From assembly GCF_001908205.1 (NCBI RefSeq), contig NZ_LGHL01000049.1, positions 1-49,302 on the forward strand: 49,302 nt of DNA, in the 5' to 3' direction. Position 1 is the stretch's first letter, and each line of letters opens with the position of its first letter. This document shows positions 9,671 to 18,478 of this stretch, one piece after another. Both the position numbers and the translations under genes were made by a program. Under the pieces are notes generated by a model that was given only the letters and a program-made list of their open reading frames with translations, made no database searches and was not told where the DNA came from. Origin of the DNA: Bradyrhizobium sp. NAS80.1 (GTDB lineage: Bacteria; Pseudomonadota; Alphaproteobacteria; Rhizobiales; Xanthobacteraceae).

Positions 9671-10885
9671 TCAGCGCGATGCGGTGCTGAGGTTCTCTCC
9701 GAAGAACTTCCAGGTCTTGCCGTCGAACTTCGCGAGCTTGAACGTGTCGAACGTCGAATAGTCCGTCGGCGTCACCGACACCGTGATTCCGGGAAGGAAC
9801 AGCGGCAACGATACCTTGCTCAGGTTCGTGGCCTGCTTCAGCACGTTCTCGCGCGTCAGCACGTCTCCGCAGTTCTTCAGGATGATGGCTGTGAACTGTG
9901 CAGAGGTGTAACCGATCTGGTTGCTGCCATCGATCGGATTTCCTTCGGGATACCACTGCTTCATGAACGCCAGATAGTCCTGCACGCCTTGATCGGAATC
10001 CCATGCAGGATCGCCGACGACCTTGGTCGCCAGGGCCGTGATGAGGCCGGTGGAGGCTCCCAGTCCGGCAGGCTCGAGCACGCCGCCGATCGAGCTGGAG
10101 ACGGACACGATGAAATGCGTCGGCTTCCAGCCGAGATCGGTCACCTTGCGGATCGCCTGAGCCCCGAATTTCGGCGTCGTGATCGTCATCAGGACGTCGG
10201 CACCCGCTGTCTTCAGATTGACGATCTGGGAATCGATCGTGGGATCGGTCACCTCATAACTGAGCTCCTTCACGATGAGATCGGCCTTTTCGCCGAGCGC
10301 CTCCTTGAAGCCCTTCAGATAGTCCTTGCCGAAATCGTCGTTCTGATAGATCACGCCGATCTTCGCGTTGGGGAGCTCCTTGAGGATATACTTGCCGTAG
10401 ATCTTGGCTTCCTGTGCATAGGGCGGATAGAAAGGCGTCGTCCAGGCGAAATTCTTGGGATCGTTCCACTTCGAGGCGCCGGTGGAGATCAGGATGTGAG
10501 GAATTTTCTTGCCGTTCAGATATTTCTGAATGGAAGAGTTCGTCGGCGTGCCCAGCGATCCGATGTTGGCAAGGATCTCGTCCTGCTCCACGAGCTTGCG
10601 CGTCTGCTCCACCGTCTTCGGCGGGCTGTAGCCGTCGTCCATGCTCAGGAGCGTAATTTTCCGGCCGTTGATTCCGCCTTGGCTATTGATCATACGCCAA
10701 TAGGCCGCCTCAGTCCGCCCCTGCGTGCCGTACGCAGACGCAGGGCCGCTATAGGGCATCGTCTGCCCGATCTTGATTTCGGTATCGCTGGCGCCAAGAT
10801 CGTACTTCTTGTCGGCGGCCAGAGACGCCGAAGCTGACATAATGCCGAGGGCGGCGACGACGGCCACCGCAGTGCAACAACGCAT
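9671..10885 (-). CDS. ABC transporter substrate-binding protein, branched-chain amino acid type
   Basis: A 404-aa periplasmic binding protein of the LivJ/LivK type I fold. It has a signal peptide ending ASASLAADKKYDLGA, then EIKIGQTMPYSGPASAYG, the usual first-strand motif, and GVIYQNDDFGKDYLKGF at the hinge. Likely ligands are branched-chain amino acids, amides or aromatic acids, none of which can be chosen. GGGAGAAACTAAT precedes the ATG. There is no liv permease or ATPase beside it, so it is an orphan component or works with a transporter elsewhere. Three direct repeats about 70-107 bases upstream may be its operator, and a divergent Crp/Fnr gene lies beyond them. Confidence 0.88.
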   Translation of the reverse strand: MRCCTAVAVVAALGIMSASASLAADKKYDLGASDTEIKIGQTMPYSGPASAYGTQGRTEAAYWRMINSQGGINGRKITLLSMDDGYSPPKTVEQTRKLVEQDEILANIGSLGTPTNSSIQKYLNGKKIPHILISTGASKWNDPKNFAWTTPFYPPYAQEAKIYGKYILKELPNAKIGVIYQNDDFGKDYLKGFKEALGEKADLIVKELSYEVTDPTIDSQIVNLKTAGADVLMTITTPKFGAQAIRKVTDLGWKPTHFIVSVSSSIGGVLEPAGLGASTGLITALATKVVGDPAWDSDQGVQDYLAFMKQWYPEGNPIDGSNQIGYTSAQFTAIILKNCGDVLTRENVLKQATNLSKVSLPLFLPGITVSVTPTDYSTFDTFKLAKFDGKTWKFFGENLSTASR

Positions 10886-10953
10886 ATTAGTTTCTCCCTG
10901 TAGCGTCGCTGTTTGCCGCGACGTCTGCCCGGATAATGATCGGGCCTTTTCGA

Positions 10954-10992
10954 GAAGTCGACCTCTAAGTCGTGACCTTTAGGTCGTGACCT
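10954..10992. promoter_or_regulatory. Three tandem AAGTCGTGACCT-type repeats
   Basis: Three successive units start at 10954 (AAGTCGACCTCT), 10966-10967 (AAGTCGTGACCTTT) and 10980-10981 (AGGTCGTGACCTGC), spaced about 13-14 bases. The last two contain the near-palindrome AGGTC-GT-GACCT. They lie between the leftward binding-protein gene and the rightward Crp/Fnr gene, where an operator would be expected. Which regulator binds is not known. Confidence 0.4.
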
Positions 10993-11157
10993 GCCCGGCA
11001 GCTTTTCGTCTGGCGGCATTTTGCGCGCGATCACGGATTTCAGTCGCGGCACGGGAAAGTTGTCGGACCAGGCGCGTCTTCATGACATCGCCAAGCCGGC
11101 TTCACCCTTTGTCGGATTCCGGTGGCTCCGGATCGAGAGTAGCTTGACAAAGCCTGA

Positions 11158-11982
11158 TCGGATGCGAGGAAGCTCGATGGGATAGCGCTGGAGAGTCGGC
11201 TCGGCAATGCCAACCGCGACCAGACGGTCCGGGTCCAGAACCGTCTGCTGGCTGGCCTTGCGCCGGCGTCCTTCGAGCGGCTTCTCCCTTTCCTGCAGCC
11301 CGTTGCGCTCAAGCGTCGGGCAATTCTTCAGGACTACCATCACCCCATAGAGCACATCTACTTCATCGAACGCGGTGTCGCATCGCTCCTGATGCGGACG
11401 CAGCACGACGGACCGGTTGAGATCGCGATGGTCGGACGGCTCGGGTTCGTTGGTGTGGCAGCGGTGCTCGGCATACAGCGTTCTCCCAATCGATGCCTCA
11501 TGTTGGTCCCCGGATATGCATTGCGCATCCCGGCGTCCGACCTGCGCCGGGTCGCCCACAGATACCCGGACATCCAGCAGCAGCTGTTCAGCTATATCCA
11601 CGCGCTGCTGGTCCAGAACGCCCAGACTACGCTTTGCAGCGCCCGCCACAGCCTCGAGGAAAGGCTGAGCCGATGGCTGCTGCTCGCGGCCGACCGACTG
11701 GATGATCGGATCATTCCGGTGACCCACGATATGCTCTCGGTTATCCTGGGCGTGCGACGCGCCAGCGTCACGACGGCGCTTGCGGAGCTGGAACGGACCG
11801 GCGGGCTCACCAGGCTGCGAGGCAGCATCGATCTGTGCGATCGCGCGGCGCTCGAGCGTCGAACGTGCGAATGCTATCAGATCATAGCGTCGGAGTACGG
11901 TTATCTGAACCGTAGCGGCCTGCATGAGCATCGCGTTCCTGCGGCGGCCGAGCTGGCACGCGCCTGCCTTTGCTGCGTCTGA
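11158..11982 (+). CDS. Crp/Fnr-family transcription regulator, start unresolved
   Basis: The open frame gives NRLLAGLAPASFERLLPFLQ, then HIYFIERGVASLL, the typical cyclic-nucleotide-type sensor domain of a Crp/Fnr subgroup common in Bradyrhizobium, and a C-terminal HTH_Crp segment (VTHDMLSVILGVRRASVTTA). The frame is open from the stop at 11155-11157, but the first in-frame ATG is at 11392, inside the sensor domain. An ATG at 11207 is in another frame. So either translation starts at an unusual codon near 11183-11240, or a small indel has separated the start, or the gene is truncated to the 196-aa form. No FNR-type cysteine cluster is visible. Coordinates cover the whole open frame. Confidence 0.72.
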   Translation, partial: SDARKLDGIALESRLGNANRDQTVRVQNRLLAGLAPASFERLLPFLQPVALKRRAILQDYHHPIEHIYFIERGVASLLMRTQHDGPVEIAMVGRLGFVGVAAVLGIQRSPNRCLMLVPGYALRIPASDLRRVAHRYPDIQQQLFSYIHALLVQNAQTTLCSARHSLEERLSRWLLLAADRLDDRIIPVTHDMLSVILGVRRASVTTALAELERTGGLTRLRGSIDLCDRAALERRTCECYQIIASEYGYLNRSGLHEHRVPAAAELARACLCCV

Positions 11983-12201
11983 CACATCCATTCGGATGGC
12001 TGGTCTCTGTTCCGCTCTGCGACGCAGGGCACTGTCGATCTTTGTACGCCAGCGTACCGATTGACCGGCTTTAGTCGAAATGCCGACCCGCACCCCAACG
12101 CCACAGCGACGTTAAACCAGCGAGATCCAGGACCGAGCTAGACTGATCCCTCATCTGGATGAGCCTTCTCCGACTGGAGACATCCTTAGGAGGAATCGAA
12201 G

Positions 12202-13548
12202 ATGAGCACGGGCAAATTCCCGCGTGTGACGCGACGCCGCTTTCTTGAGCAAACCGGTCTTACCCTCCTCGCCGCCGGCTCTGCGCCGGCTCTTTCCGCT
12301 CCGTTCGTCTCCCCCGCGCTCGCAGACACCAAGTCGCTGTCGATCGTGCAGTGGAGCCACTTCGTGCCGGCCTACGACAAATGGTTCGACAAGTTTGCCC
12401 TGAACTGGGGCGAGAAAAACAAGATCGCAGTCACGGTGGACCACATCCCGGTCCAGGATATTGCCGCCCGCGCCGCCGCCGAAGCTTCGGCTGGATCGGG
12501 CCATGATCTGTTCGGCTGGAACGGCGCGGGAGGTGCGCATCTCTACCGCAAATTCCTTGTCGACGTGACCAGTCTCGTCGAGGACGCCGAGAAGAAGCAC
12601 GGCAAGGTCACCGTGATCGGAAAACAGATCGCCTACAATCAGGACGACCACAGCTGGTCGGCGTTTCCCGATTTCTACATCAATTTTCCCGTGATGTACC
12701 GCAAGAGCCTGTGGGCCAGCATCGGCGTGCAGCCGGACAGCTGGGACAACATCCGGATCGGCGGTGCCAAGCTGAAAGCCAAGGGTAATCCGGTCGGCAT
12801 ATCGCTCGGTCACAGCAACGATCCGAACACGACCTGGCGCGGCCTGCTGTGGAGCTTTGGCGGCGCAGTGCAGGACGAGACCGGCAAGCATGTCGTTCTC
12901 AACAGCAAGGAGAGCGTGGAGGCCGTCAAATACGTCGCCGCGCTCTACAAGGAGGCGATGACGCCCGACGTGCTGTCGTGGAATGACGCCTCCAACAATC
13001 AGTACATCGTTTCCGGCGTAGCCTCGCTGATCATCAATCCGATCTCGGCTTATCGCACCTGCCAGCAGGCCAACAAGAAAGTGGCGGACGACATCTTCGT
13101 GCTGAGGCCGCCGAAAGGCCCGGCGCGTCAATTCATGGGCGGCGCCGCCGAGTTCTACGGCATCTGGAAGTTCGCCAAGAACCAGGACGCGGCGAAGGAC
13201 TTCCTCAGGTACTACGCCGACAATTGGATCGGGGCCTTCAAGGCGAGCGAAGGCTACAACATGCCAATCTTCTCCAGCATCGTACCCAAGCCGATGCCGC
13301 TTCTGTCCGATGACCCGACATCGAACCCGCACGACAAGCTGGCTATTCTGCAGACTTCTGATGAGTGGTCGGCAGTGCCAGGCTATCCGGGGCCGGCCTG
13401 GCCCGCCACCGACGAGGTCTACAACAACTTCATCATCTGCGACATGATGGCGAAAGCTGCCACAGGCGCAATGACTCCCGAAGAGTCGGTCAAATGGGCT
13501 TCGCAGCAATGCGAAGGCATTTTCGAGAAATGGCTGCACAAGGCGTGA
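12202..13548 (+). CDS. Sugar-type ABC transporter substrate-binding protein (family 1)
   Basis: A 448-aa extracellular solute-binding protein with a twin-arginine leader (VTRRRFLEQTG, then a long hydrophobic stretch ending SPALADTK). The body has the family 1 pattern with GHDLFGWNGAG near the first hinge and VNSG-like and WPATDEV segments later. Ligand is probably a sugar, polyol or glycerol-phosphate-like compound, as the downstream permeases and ATPase are of the carbohydrate (CUT1) type. A very strong ribosome-binding site (AGGAGGAATCGAAG-ATG) suggests high expression. It heads the operon with ATPase and two permeases; a 36-base perfect palindrome follows its stop. Confidence 0.9.
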   Translation: MSTGKFPRVTRRRFLEQTGLTLLAAGSAPALSAPFVSPALADTKSLSIVQWSHFVPAYDKWFDKFALNWGEKNKIAVTVDHIPVQDIAARAAAEASAGSGHDLFGWNGAGGAHLYRKFLVDVTSLVEDAEKKHGKVTVIGKQIAYNQDDHSWSAFPDFYINFPVMYRKSLWASIGVQPDSWDNIRIGGAKLKAKGNPVGISLGHSNDPNTTWRGLLWSFGGAVQDETGKHVVLNSKESVEAVKYVAALYKEAMTPDVLSWNDASNNQYIVSGVASLIINPISAYRTCQQANKKVADDIFVLRPPKGPARQFMGGAAEFYGIWKFAKNQDAAKDFLRYYADNWIGAFKASEGYNMPIFSSIVPKPMPLLSDDPTSNPHDKLAILQTSDEWSAVPGYPGPAWPATDEVYNNFIICDMMAKAATGAMTPEESVKWASQQCEGIFEKWLHKA

Positions 13549-13557
13549 CGCGAGCGT

Positions 13558-13593
13558 GGCGATGCGGGCTGCGGCGCCGCAGCCCGCATCGCC
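13558..13593. other. 36-bp perfect palindrome after the binding-protein gene
   Basis: GGCGATGCGGGCTGCGGC is followed directly by its exact reverse complement. The RNA would form a very stable hairpin 10 bases after the binding-protein stop and 37 bases before the ATPase start. No T-run follows, so it may protect the upstream mRNA and attenuate read-through, giving more binding protein than transporter (known for such operons), rather than act as a full terminator. Confidence 0.65.
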
Positions 13594-13629
13594 GCTGCGA
13601 GTTGCCACTCCGTATGGGCAGGAGATCCA

Positions 13630-14660
13630 ATGGCTGAGGTTCTGGCTAGAGACATCTTCAAGACGTTCGGTGAATTGCCCGCGGTAGACGGCATCACGCT
13701 TGCGGTCCCTGACGGCGAGTTCATGGTTCTGCTTGGTCCATCGGGTTGCGGCAAGACCACCTTTCTGCGGATCGTCTGCGGGCTCGAACGGCAAACCGCG
13801 GGCGACCTCATCATCGGCGGCAACATCGTCAACGACGTTCCTCCGCGCGCCCGTGGTGTCGCAATGATGTTTCAGAGCTACGGGCTGTGTATCCCCACTA
13901 CACCGTACGCAATAACATCGCTTTTCCGCTCAGGACCCAGCGCGTCCCCAGTGCCGAGATCGACAAGAAGGTCGCATGGGCCTCGCGGCTTCTTGGTATC
14001 GACCATTTGCTCGACAGGCGGCCGCGCCAGCTCTCAGGCGGCGAACGCCAGCGCGTCGCGCTCGCGCGTGCGCTGGTACGGGAGCCAACGGCGTTGCTAC
14101 TCGATGAGCCACTCTCCAATCTCGACGCCAAGCTTCGCGCTTCCGCGCGCCAGGACATCAAGAAGTTCCAGCAACGTGTCGGCGTCACCACCATCTACGT
14201 GACCCACGATCAGGTCGAGGCGATGGGTATGGGCGATCGAATTGCTGTCATCGATCACGGCCGGATCCGGCAGGTCGGCACTCCCGCCGAAATCTACGAC
14301 GACCCGGCTGACCGGTTCGTCGCGACCTTTGTCGGCACGCCGCCGATGAACCTGCTGGCACGCGGTGATGGCTGTCTCGGCTTCCGCCCTGAGAATTTCT
14401 TGCCGAGAGACATGGTCAGCAACGGCAATGGCGGCGTCACCGAATTTTCATTCCGGGTCGACCGCTCGGAATATCTCGGCTCCGAACGGATCGTGTACGG
14501 GGTAATCGACGGTTTCGATACGCAGGTGATCACGGCAAAGCTGCCGCCCGCGCATGTTGCGGAAGGAAACATCCGTCCGGGCGAGTGGCATCCCTTCGCC
14601 GTGCGCAACAGCGCGCTTCGTCATTTCGGCAACGACGGCAAGCGGACCGGCCACCACTGA
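13630..14660 (+). pseudogene. CUT1-type ABC transporter ATPase, frameshifted
   Basis: ATPase of a carbohydrate-type importer (MalK/UgpC group), about 343 aa if repaired. Walker A GPSGCGKTT lies near residue 38, the Q-loop at MMFQSYGL, the signature LSGGERQR, Walker B ALLLDEPLS, and the H-loop VTHDQ; a regulatory TOBE-like tail follows. The frame from 13630 breaks at about 13886-13889, where an extra TG in ggg-ctg-tg-tat separates the Q-loop from YPHYTVRNNI; removing these two bases restores one frame to 14660. If real, the transporter has no working ATPase here. A duplicated dinucleotide also fits a sequencing fault. RBS: AGGAG five bases before the ATG. Confidence 0.85.
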
Positions 14661-14676
14661 GACGGGATGTTTGTCG

Positions 14677-15609
14677 ATGGCCGACCTCGTTGAACCAATC
14701 GTATCAAGACAGTCTCCCCGTTTCAGGTTCCTGCTGGAACGGCGCGAGGTGCTGGGCGCGGTGTTCGTCGCGCCCGCGATCCTCTATGTGTTTCTGCTGG
14801 TCGGCCTGCCGTTCCTGCTCGCAGTATATTACTCGGTCAGCGCCTACACGATCTACGACCCCTCATGGCGCTTTGTCGGGTTGGCCAATTTCAGGCAGAT
14901 CGTTCAAAACCCGGTCTTCCTGGAGACGCTCGGAAACACCTTTCTCTTCACATTCGCGTCCCAGCTACTTGGTCTGGTTCTCGGAAAGTTCGGTGCGCTA
15001 TTGCTGCTGCGGCCGTTCCCCGGCCGCAAGTTCGTGCGCGCGCTCATCATCTTGCCATGGGCAGTGCCGATCGCGCTCGCCAGCATCGCGTGGGAATGGA
15101 TGTTCGATTCGCTGTACAGCGTCATCAACTGGACCCTGGTTGCGCTCGGCATCATCGATCGAGCGCAGGCGCCGAACTGGCTCGGTAATCCTCATCTCGC
15201 CATGCTGTGCGTGATCGTCGTCAATGCGTGGCGCTTCTTTCCGTTCGCCATCGTGATCTTTCTCGCTGGAATCACCGCGGTCCCGCCGGATGTCATCGAC
15301 GCCGCCACCGTTGACGGCGCGGGCTTCTGGCGCCGCAACTACCAGATCATCATGCCGATGATCCTGCCGATCGTCGCCATCGGACTGATCTTCGGTGTCG
15401 TGTTCACCTTCACTGATCTTTCCGTGGTCTACCTTCTGACCAACGGCGGGCCGGTCGGCGCGACATCGGTCCTCGCCTTTCAGGGTTTCCAGGTCGGCAT
15501 CGTGTCGGGCGACGTCTCGCATGGCGCCGCGATTTCGCTGTTCATGCTGCCGGTGCTGCTTGTCCTGGTGATCGGCGTGCTGCGCTTCATCCGGCGGCGG
15601 GAGATCTAG
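14677..15609 (+). CDS. ABC transporter permease, sugar type (MalF-like)
   Basis: A 310-aa inner-membrane permease with six predicted transmembrane segments. It carries the EAA loop DVIDAATVDGAGFWRRNYQI used to dock the ATPase. The first segment is FVAPAILYVFLLVGLPFLLA. The start at 14677 is preferred to an upstream in-frame 14554 because the longer form would overlap the ATPase gene by 107 bases and has no sequence similarity to permeases in its extra part. It lies 16 bases after the ATPase stop and 2 bases before the next permease, so it is translated as part of one operon with it. Confidence 0.9.
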   Translation: MADLVEPIVSRQSPRFRFLLERREVLGAVFVAPAILYVFLLVGLPFLLAVYYSVSAYTIYDPSWRFVGLANFRQIVQNPVFLETLGNTFLFTFASQLLGLVLGKFGALLLLRPFPGRKFVRALIILPWAVPIALASIAWEWMFDSLYSVINWTLVALGIIDRAQAPNWLGNPHLAMLCVIVVNAWRFFPFAIVIFLAGITAVPPDVIDAATVDGAGFWRRNYQIIMPMILPIVAIGLIFGVVFTFTDLSVVYLLTNGGPVGATSVLAFQGFQVGIVSGDVSHGAAISLFMLPVLLVLVIGVLRFIRRREI

Positions 15610-15611
15610 CG

Positions 15612-16457
15612 ATGCGGCGGTTCGTCGGCGGCGTGTTGCGCGAGGTTCCGTTCTACGGAGCGGTCGCCTTTTTCGTGGTTCTGACCGCGTTTCCCTTCTA
15701 CTGGATGGCCATTACGTCGTTCAAAAGCAACTCCGACCTTTACAATCTCACCAACGTTCCGTTCTGGTTCAACGAGCCGCCAACACTGGAGCACTTCCAG
15801 TACCTGTTCGAGCAGACGCTGTTCGCGCGCTGGCTACTGAATTCACTGATCATCGGCACATGCGTGGTCGTGATCACACTGCTGGCGGCTCTGCCGGCCG
15901 GCTACAGCCTGGCGCGCCTGACGGGTCGTGGCGGCGAAACGCTGGGGATCGGCATTTTCCTCACCTATCTGGTCCCGCCGACGCTACTGTTCCTGCCGCT
16001 GTCGCGGATCGTGGCCAATCTCGGCTTGCAGAATTCGATGTGGTCGCTCGTCCTGGTCTATCCGACCTTCACGATCCCATTCTGTACGTGGTTGTTGATG
16101 GGTTTCTTCAAGGCGATGCCGATCGAGATCGAGGAAGCGGCGATCGTCGACGGCTGCAGCCGCTTCGGTGCCTTCATCAAGATGGTCATCCCGCTGTCTT
16201 TGCCCGCCATCCTGACCGCCGTGATATTCACCTTTACGCTGACGTTGCAGGAGTTCGTCTATGCGCTGACATTCATATCCTCAGCTGCGCAGAAGCCCGT
16301 CACCCTCGGAGTGGCGACGGATTTGATCAGGGGTGATATCTTCTTCTGGGGTGAGATCATGGCAGGCGCATTGATCGCAAGCGTTCCGGTGGCGATTGCC
16401 TACAACTCGTTCCTTGATCGCTTCATCGAGGGAATCACCGGCGGTGCGGTCAAATAG
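15612..16457 (+). CDS. ABC transporter permease, sugar type (MalG-like)
   Basis: A 281-aa partner permease. Transmembrane helices begin with FYGAVAFFVVLTAFPFYWMA, and the ATPase-docking EAA loop is visible as EIEEAAIVDGCSRFGAFIKM. GGGAG sits 8 bases before the ATG, inside the end of the preceding permease gene. It is the last gene of the importer operon. The C-terminal FIEGITGGAVK resembles the family ending FVRGLTAGAVK, so it is complete. Confidence 0.9.
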   Translation: MRRFVGGVLREVPFYGAVAFFVVLTAFPFYWMAITSFKSNSDLYNLTNVPFWFNEPPTLEHFQYLFEQTLFARWLLNSLIIGTCVVVITLLAALPAGYSLARLTGRGGETLGIGIFLTYLVPPTLLFLPLSRIVANLGLQNSMWSLVLVYPTFTIPFCTWLLMGFFKAMPIEIEEAAIVDGCSRFGAFIKMVIPLSLPAILTAVIFTFTLTLQEFVYALTFISSAAQKPVTLGVATDLIRGDIFFWGEIMAGALIASVPVAIAYNSFLDRFIEGITGGAVK

Positions 16458-16489
16458 ATCCTCCGGCGGACGATCTCGCCCGGGCGATG

Positions 16490-16503
16490 TTGATTTAAAT
16501 CAA
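16490..16503. promoter_or_regulatory. FNR/FixK-type box
   Basis: TTGATTTAAATCAA is a perfect match to the TTGAT-N4-ATCAA anaerobox recognised by FNR, FnrN and FixK regulators (established consensus). Its centre is about 93 bases before the ATG of the 58-aa gene at 16590; a class II promoter would start transcription near 16538. It also lies 33 bases after the permease stop. Activation of the small gene under low oxygen is the inferred role. Confidence 0.65.
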
Positions 16504-16589
16504 TGGTCCGCGGACGGCCCAACCGAAATCTGGCAGACGTGAAGAAGTAGCATCGTCCGCATCAAGGTCTTATGCAAGGAGAAGGCGGC

Positions 16590-16766
16590 ATGGCTGACAC
16601 CACGAAGCTTTCCGTGGAGAAGGCGCTCAACAAGCTCCGCGATGCGGATGCACCGAAATCAAAGGACGAGCGGCGCGACGCGGAAATGGAGGCGCTCAAG
16701 GAGGAGATCGCGCGCTCGAAGGCGCAAAGGCTGCGGTTGGAGCGGCGCCAGCGCAAGACCGACTGA
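16590..16766 (+). CDS. Small charged coiled-coil protein, hypothetical
   Basis: A 58-aa protein, extremely rich in Lys, Arg, Glu and Asp and predicted to be one long helix or coiled coil (LSVEKALNKLRD, then EALKEEIARSKAQRL). No enzyme motif, signal peptide or membrane segment. The start at 16590 is supported by GGAGAAGGCGGC directly upstream; an ATG at 16572 is less likely. Similar small proteins of unknown role occur in Bradyrhizobium as far as I recall. The FNR/FixK box 87 bases upstream suggests expression at low oxygen; partner binding or RNA/protein tethering would be guesses. Confidence 0.72.
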   Translation: MADTTKLSVEKALNKLRDADAPKSKDERRDAEMEALKEEIARSKAQRLRLERRQRKTD

Positions 16767-16936
16767 GACGAATGGAAGCATGCAGCGGTGGCGGACCTGG
16801 CATTGCGCGGCCGCCACTCGGCAATGGGCGGATATGATATGCCTTAAGGCCGATTGAGGCACGGAGTAATGGCCTGCCGACCGTTCCACAGCCAGTCGGC
16901 GATCTCGGTGATCGCAATTCCTTCGGGCACAGGTTG

Positions 16937-17837
16937 CTAGTGGCCTGCGATGAAGGCAAGCACCTCCTCATCGTAGGCTTGAGGGGCTTCTCCTGGCACG
17001 GTGTGAGATGAGCCAGAGATTTCGACCCGAGTTCGCTGAGGCAGGCATCTTACCAATTCGTCTACGATGCGATGGAAGAACTGCGGACTGCGCTCACCAT
17101 TCGTCACGAGCGTCGGTGCCGGAATGCGCTTTGCCATTTCGCAGGTGAACACCGGGCGCGGACGGGCCGTCATTGCATCCGCAACGGCCGACAACGCGTT
17201 ATCCGACATCATCTTGCGCTCGCTCTCGGACCGCCGATCGTAGGTGCCGGGTCCGCCAATTGCCTCCGCAAAGAGCCGTAGGCCCTGCATCGATATCGTC
17301 CTTTTGAAATGCTTCCCGCGCGGGAGCAAACCTCGCGCCCCATTCCTTCAAGACATCAACCCCGCCGGGTGCTCCGGCGAGCAACGCTGCGGCAGGAGGC
17401 TCGTTGATGACGAGCGTTCGTACCATGTCCGGGTGGTTTGCGGCGAAGAACAGCGCGGCATGTGCGCCGGAGGAGTGGGCGACAATGTGCGCGCGCTTTA
17501 TACCGAGGCCGTCCAGCATGGCAGCCAAGTCCTCGCCATGCGCATCCGCCGCGCCATCAGGCAGACCGTCCTTGCTCGTTGCATTCGGAAAATGGTTCTG
17601 CCGGCTATAGGCGATGACCCGGTAGCTCTTGGCGAGCGCCGGAAGATGCGAGTTCCAGAATCGATAATCCTGAAGTCCACCGTGCACCAGAACAACGGGA
17701 TCACCCTGCCCGGTCTCGACATAGGCGAGTTTCGTTCCGTTGACGCGCACCTGTTTGACGTCGGCTCCGATAGCTGGTGCCAAATGCAACGGACAGAGAA
17801 TGAGGCCGGCTATCAGGACTTTGATTCCTAAGTGCAT
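16937..17837 (-). pseudogene. Exported alpha/beta hydrolase, frameshifted
   Basis: Alpha/beta-hydrolase-fold protein with a signal peptide (LGIKVLIAGLILCPLHLAPA), VVLVHGGLQDYRFWNSHLPA at the oxyanion strand, the nucleophile elbow VAHSSGAHA, and SSHTVPGEAP holding the catalytic histidine near the end. The frame from the ATG at 17837 (RBS CAGGAGG) shifts at about 17281-17285: one extra base in GGCCC separates QKDDIDAG from LRLFAEAIGGPG. Removal of that base restores about 300 codons to the stop at 16937. It may be a pseudogene or a homopolymer error. Substrate unknown; such proteins include lactonases, esterases and dehalogenase-like enzymes. Confidence 0.82.
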
Positions 17838-18148
17838 GGTGCCCTCCTGGAGAATGGTTCCGCGGGGAAACAACATTGATAGGCGCCCGCACCAGCCTCC
17901 TTGTGCGTCAGGCGATTTTGCAAGACGTCTTGCGCTCTGCACTGACCTCGAGCCTCGCTCATACATGCGAGAGCGGACACGTTGCAGAGTACCGCGACAA
18001 TGATCGCGCGAGCGATGGTCCACCCGTAGAGTCGCATCGGAGCACCTCTCCGATCGGGCCGCATCTCAACTTGATTGCCGGCGATCATCCGTACTTTCTC
18101 ACGACATGCTGACATGGACGGCTCCTTTCGATGCCGAATGTCTGACAG

Positions 18149-18394
18149 TCACCGAACTGTGGATCCGACGCCTCGCGGGTCGTAAGAGCGGTTCGAGGCA
18201 ACGTAGTCGACCTCGCCGCGCGTAATGCCGATGTCCTGGAGCTCCCTGTCATTCAGAGCGCACAAATCCGCGCGCAGCCTCTCGCGTTTACGCCATTCTT
18301 GAAACGCGCCACGATATCTTCCGAAGTGGCTGAAGAGATGCCACTTCGTTCTGGTCGTCCGGGAAAAGGCCGTAGTGCTGAAGGTCGTGGTCAT
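18149..18394 (-). CDS. DUF1127-family small protein
   Basis: An 81-aa basic protein. Residues about 30-70 carry the DUF1127 motif, with WRKRERLRADLCALNDRELQ, then DIGITRGEVDYVA. Members with this motif in other alphaproteobacteria affect RNA turnover or phosphate and stress responses (limited experimental knowledge). The start at 18394 is preferred because AAGGAGGCGCTGCA precedes it; the frame upstream to 18490 would overlap the promoter of the divergent GntR gene. The 121-base space to GntR must hold both promoters. Confidence 0.85.
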   Translation of the reverse strand: MTTTFSTTAFSRTTRTKWHLFSHFGRYRGAFQEWRKRERLRADLCALNDRELQDIGITRGEVDYVASNRSYDPRGVGSTVR

Positions 18395-18478
18395 TGCAGC
18401 GCCTCCTTGACGAAACGTTCGCTTCGCTTTTTCGGAATTGGCACGGCGCGTCCGGGCTTTGCGCGCGGACGATAGACG

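Noticed and set aside
12151..13794. 547-codon minus-strand frame opposite the binding protein
   Set aside because: High-GC shadow of the plus-strand binding-protein gene; no domain and His/Arg-rich composition.
18440..18465. Possible sigma-54 promoter (TGGCACG)
   Set aside because: The -12 TTGC is not at the needed distance.
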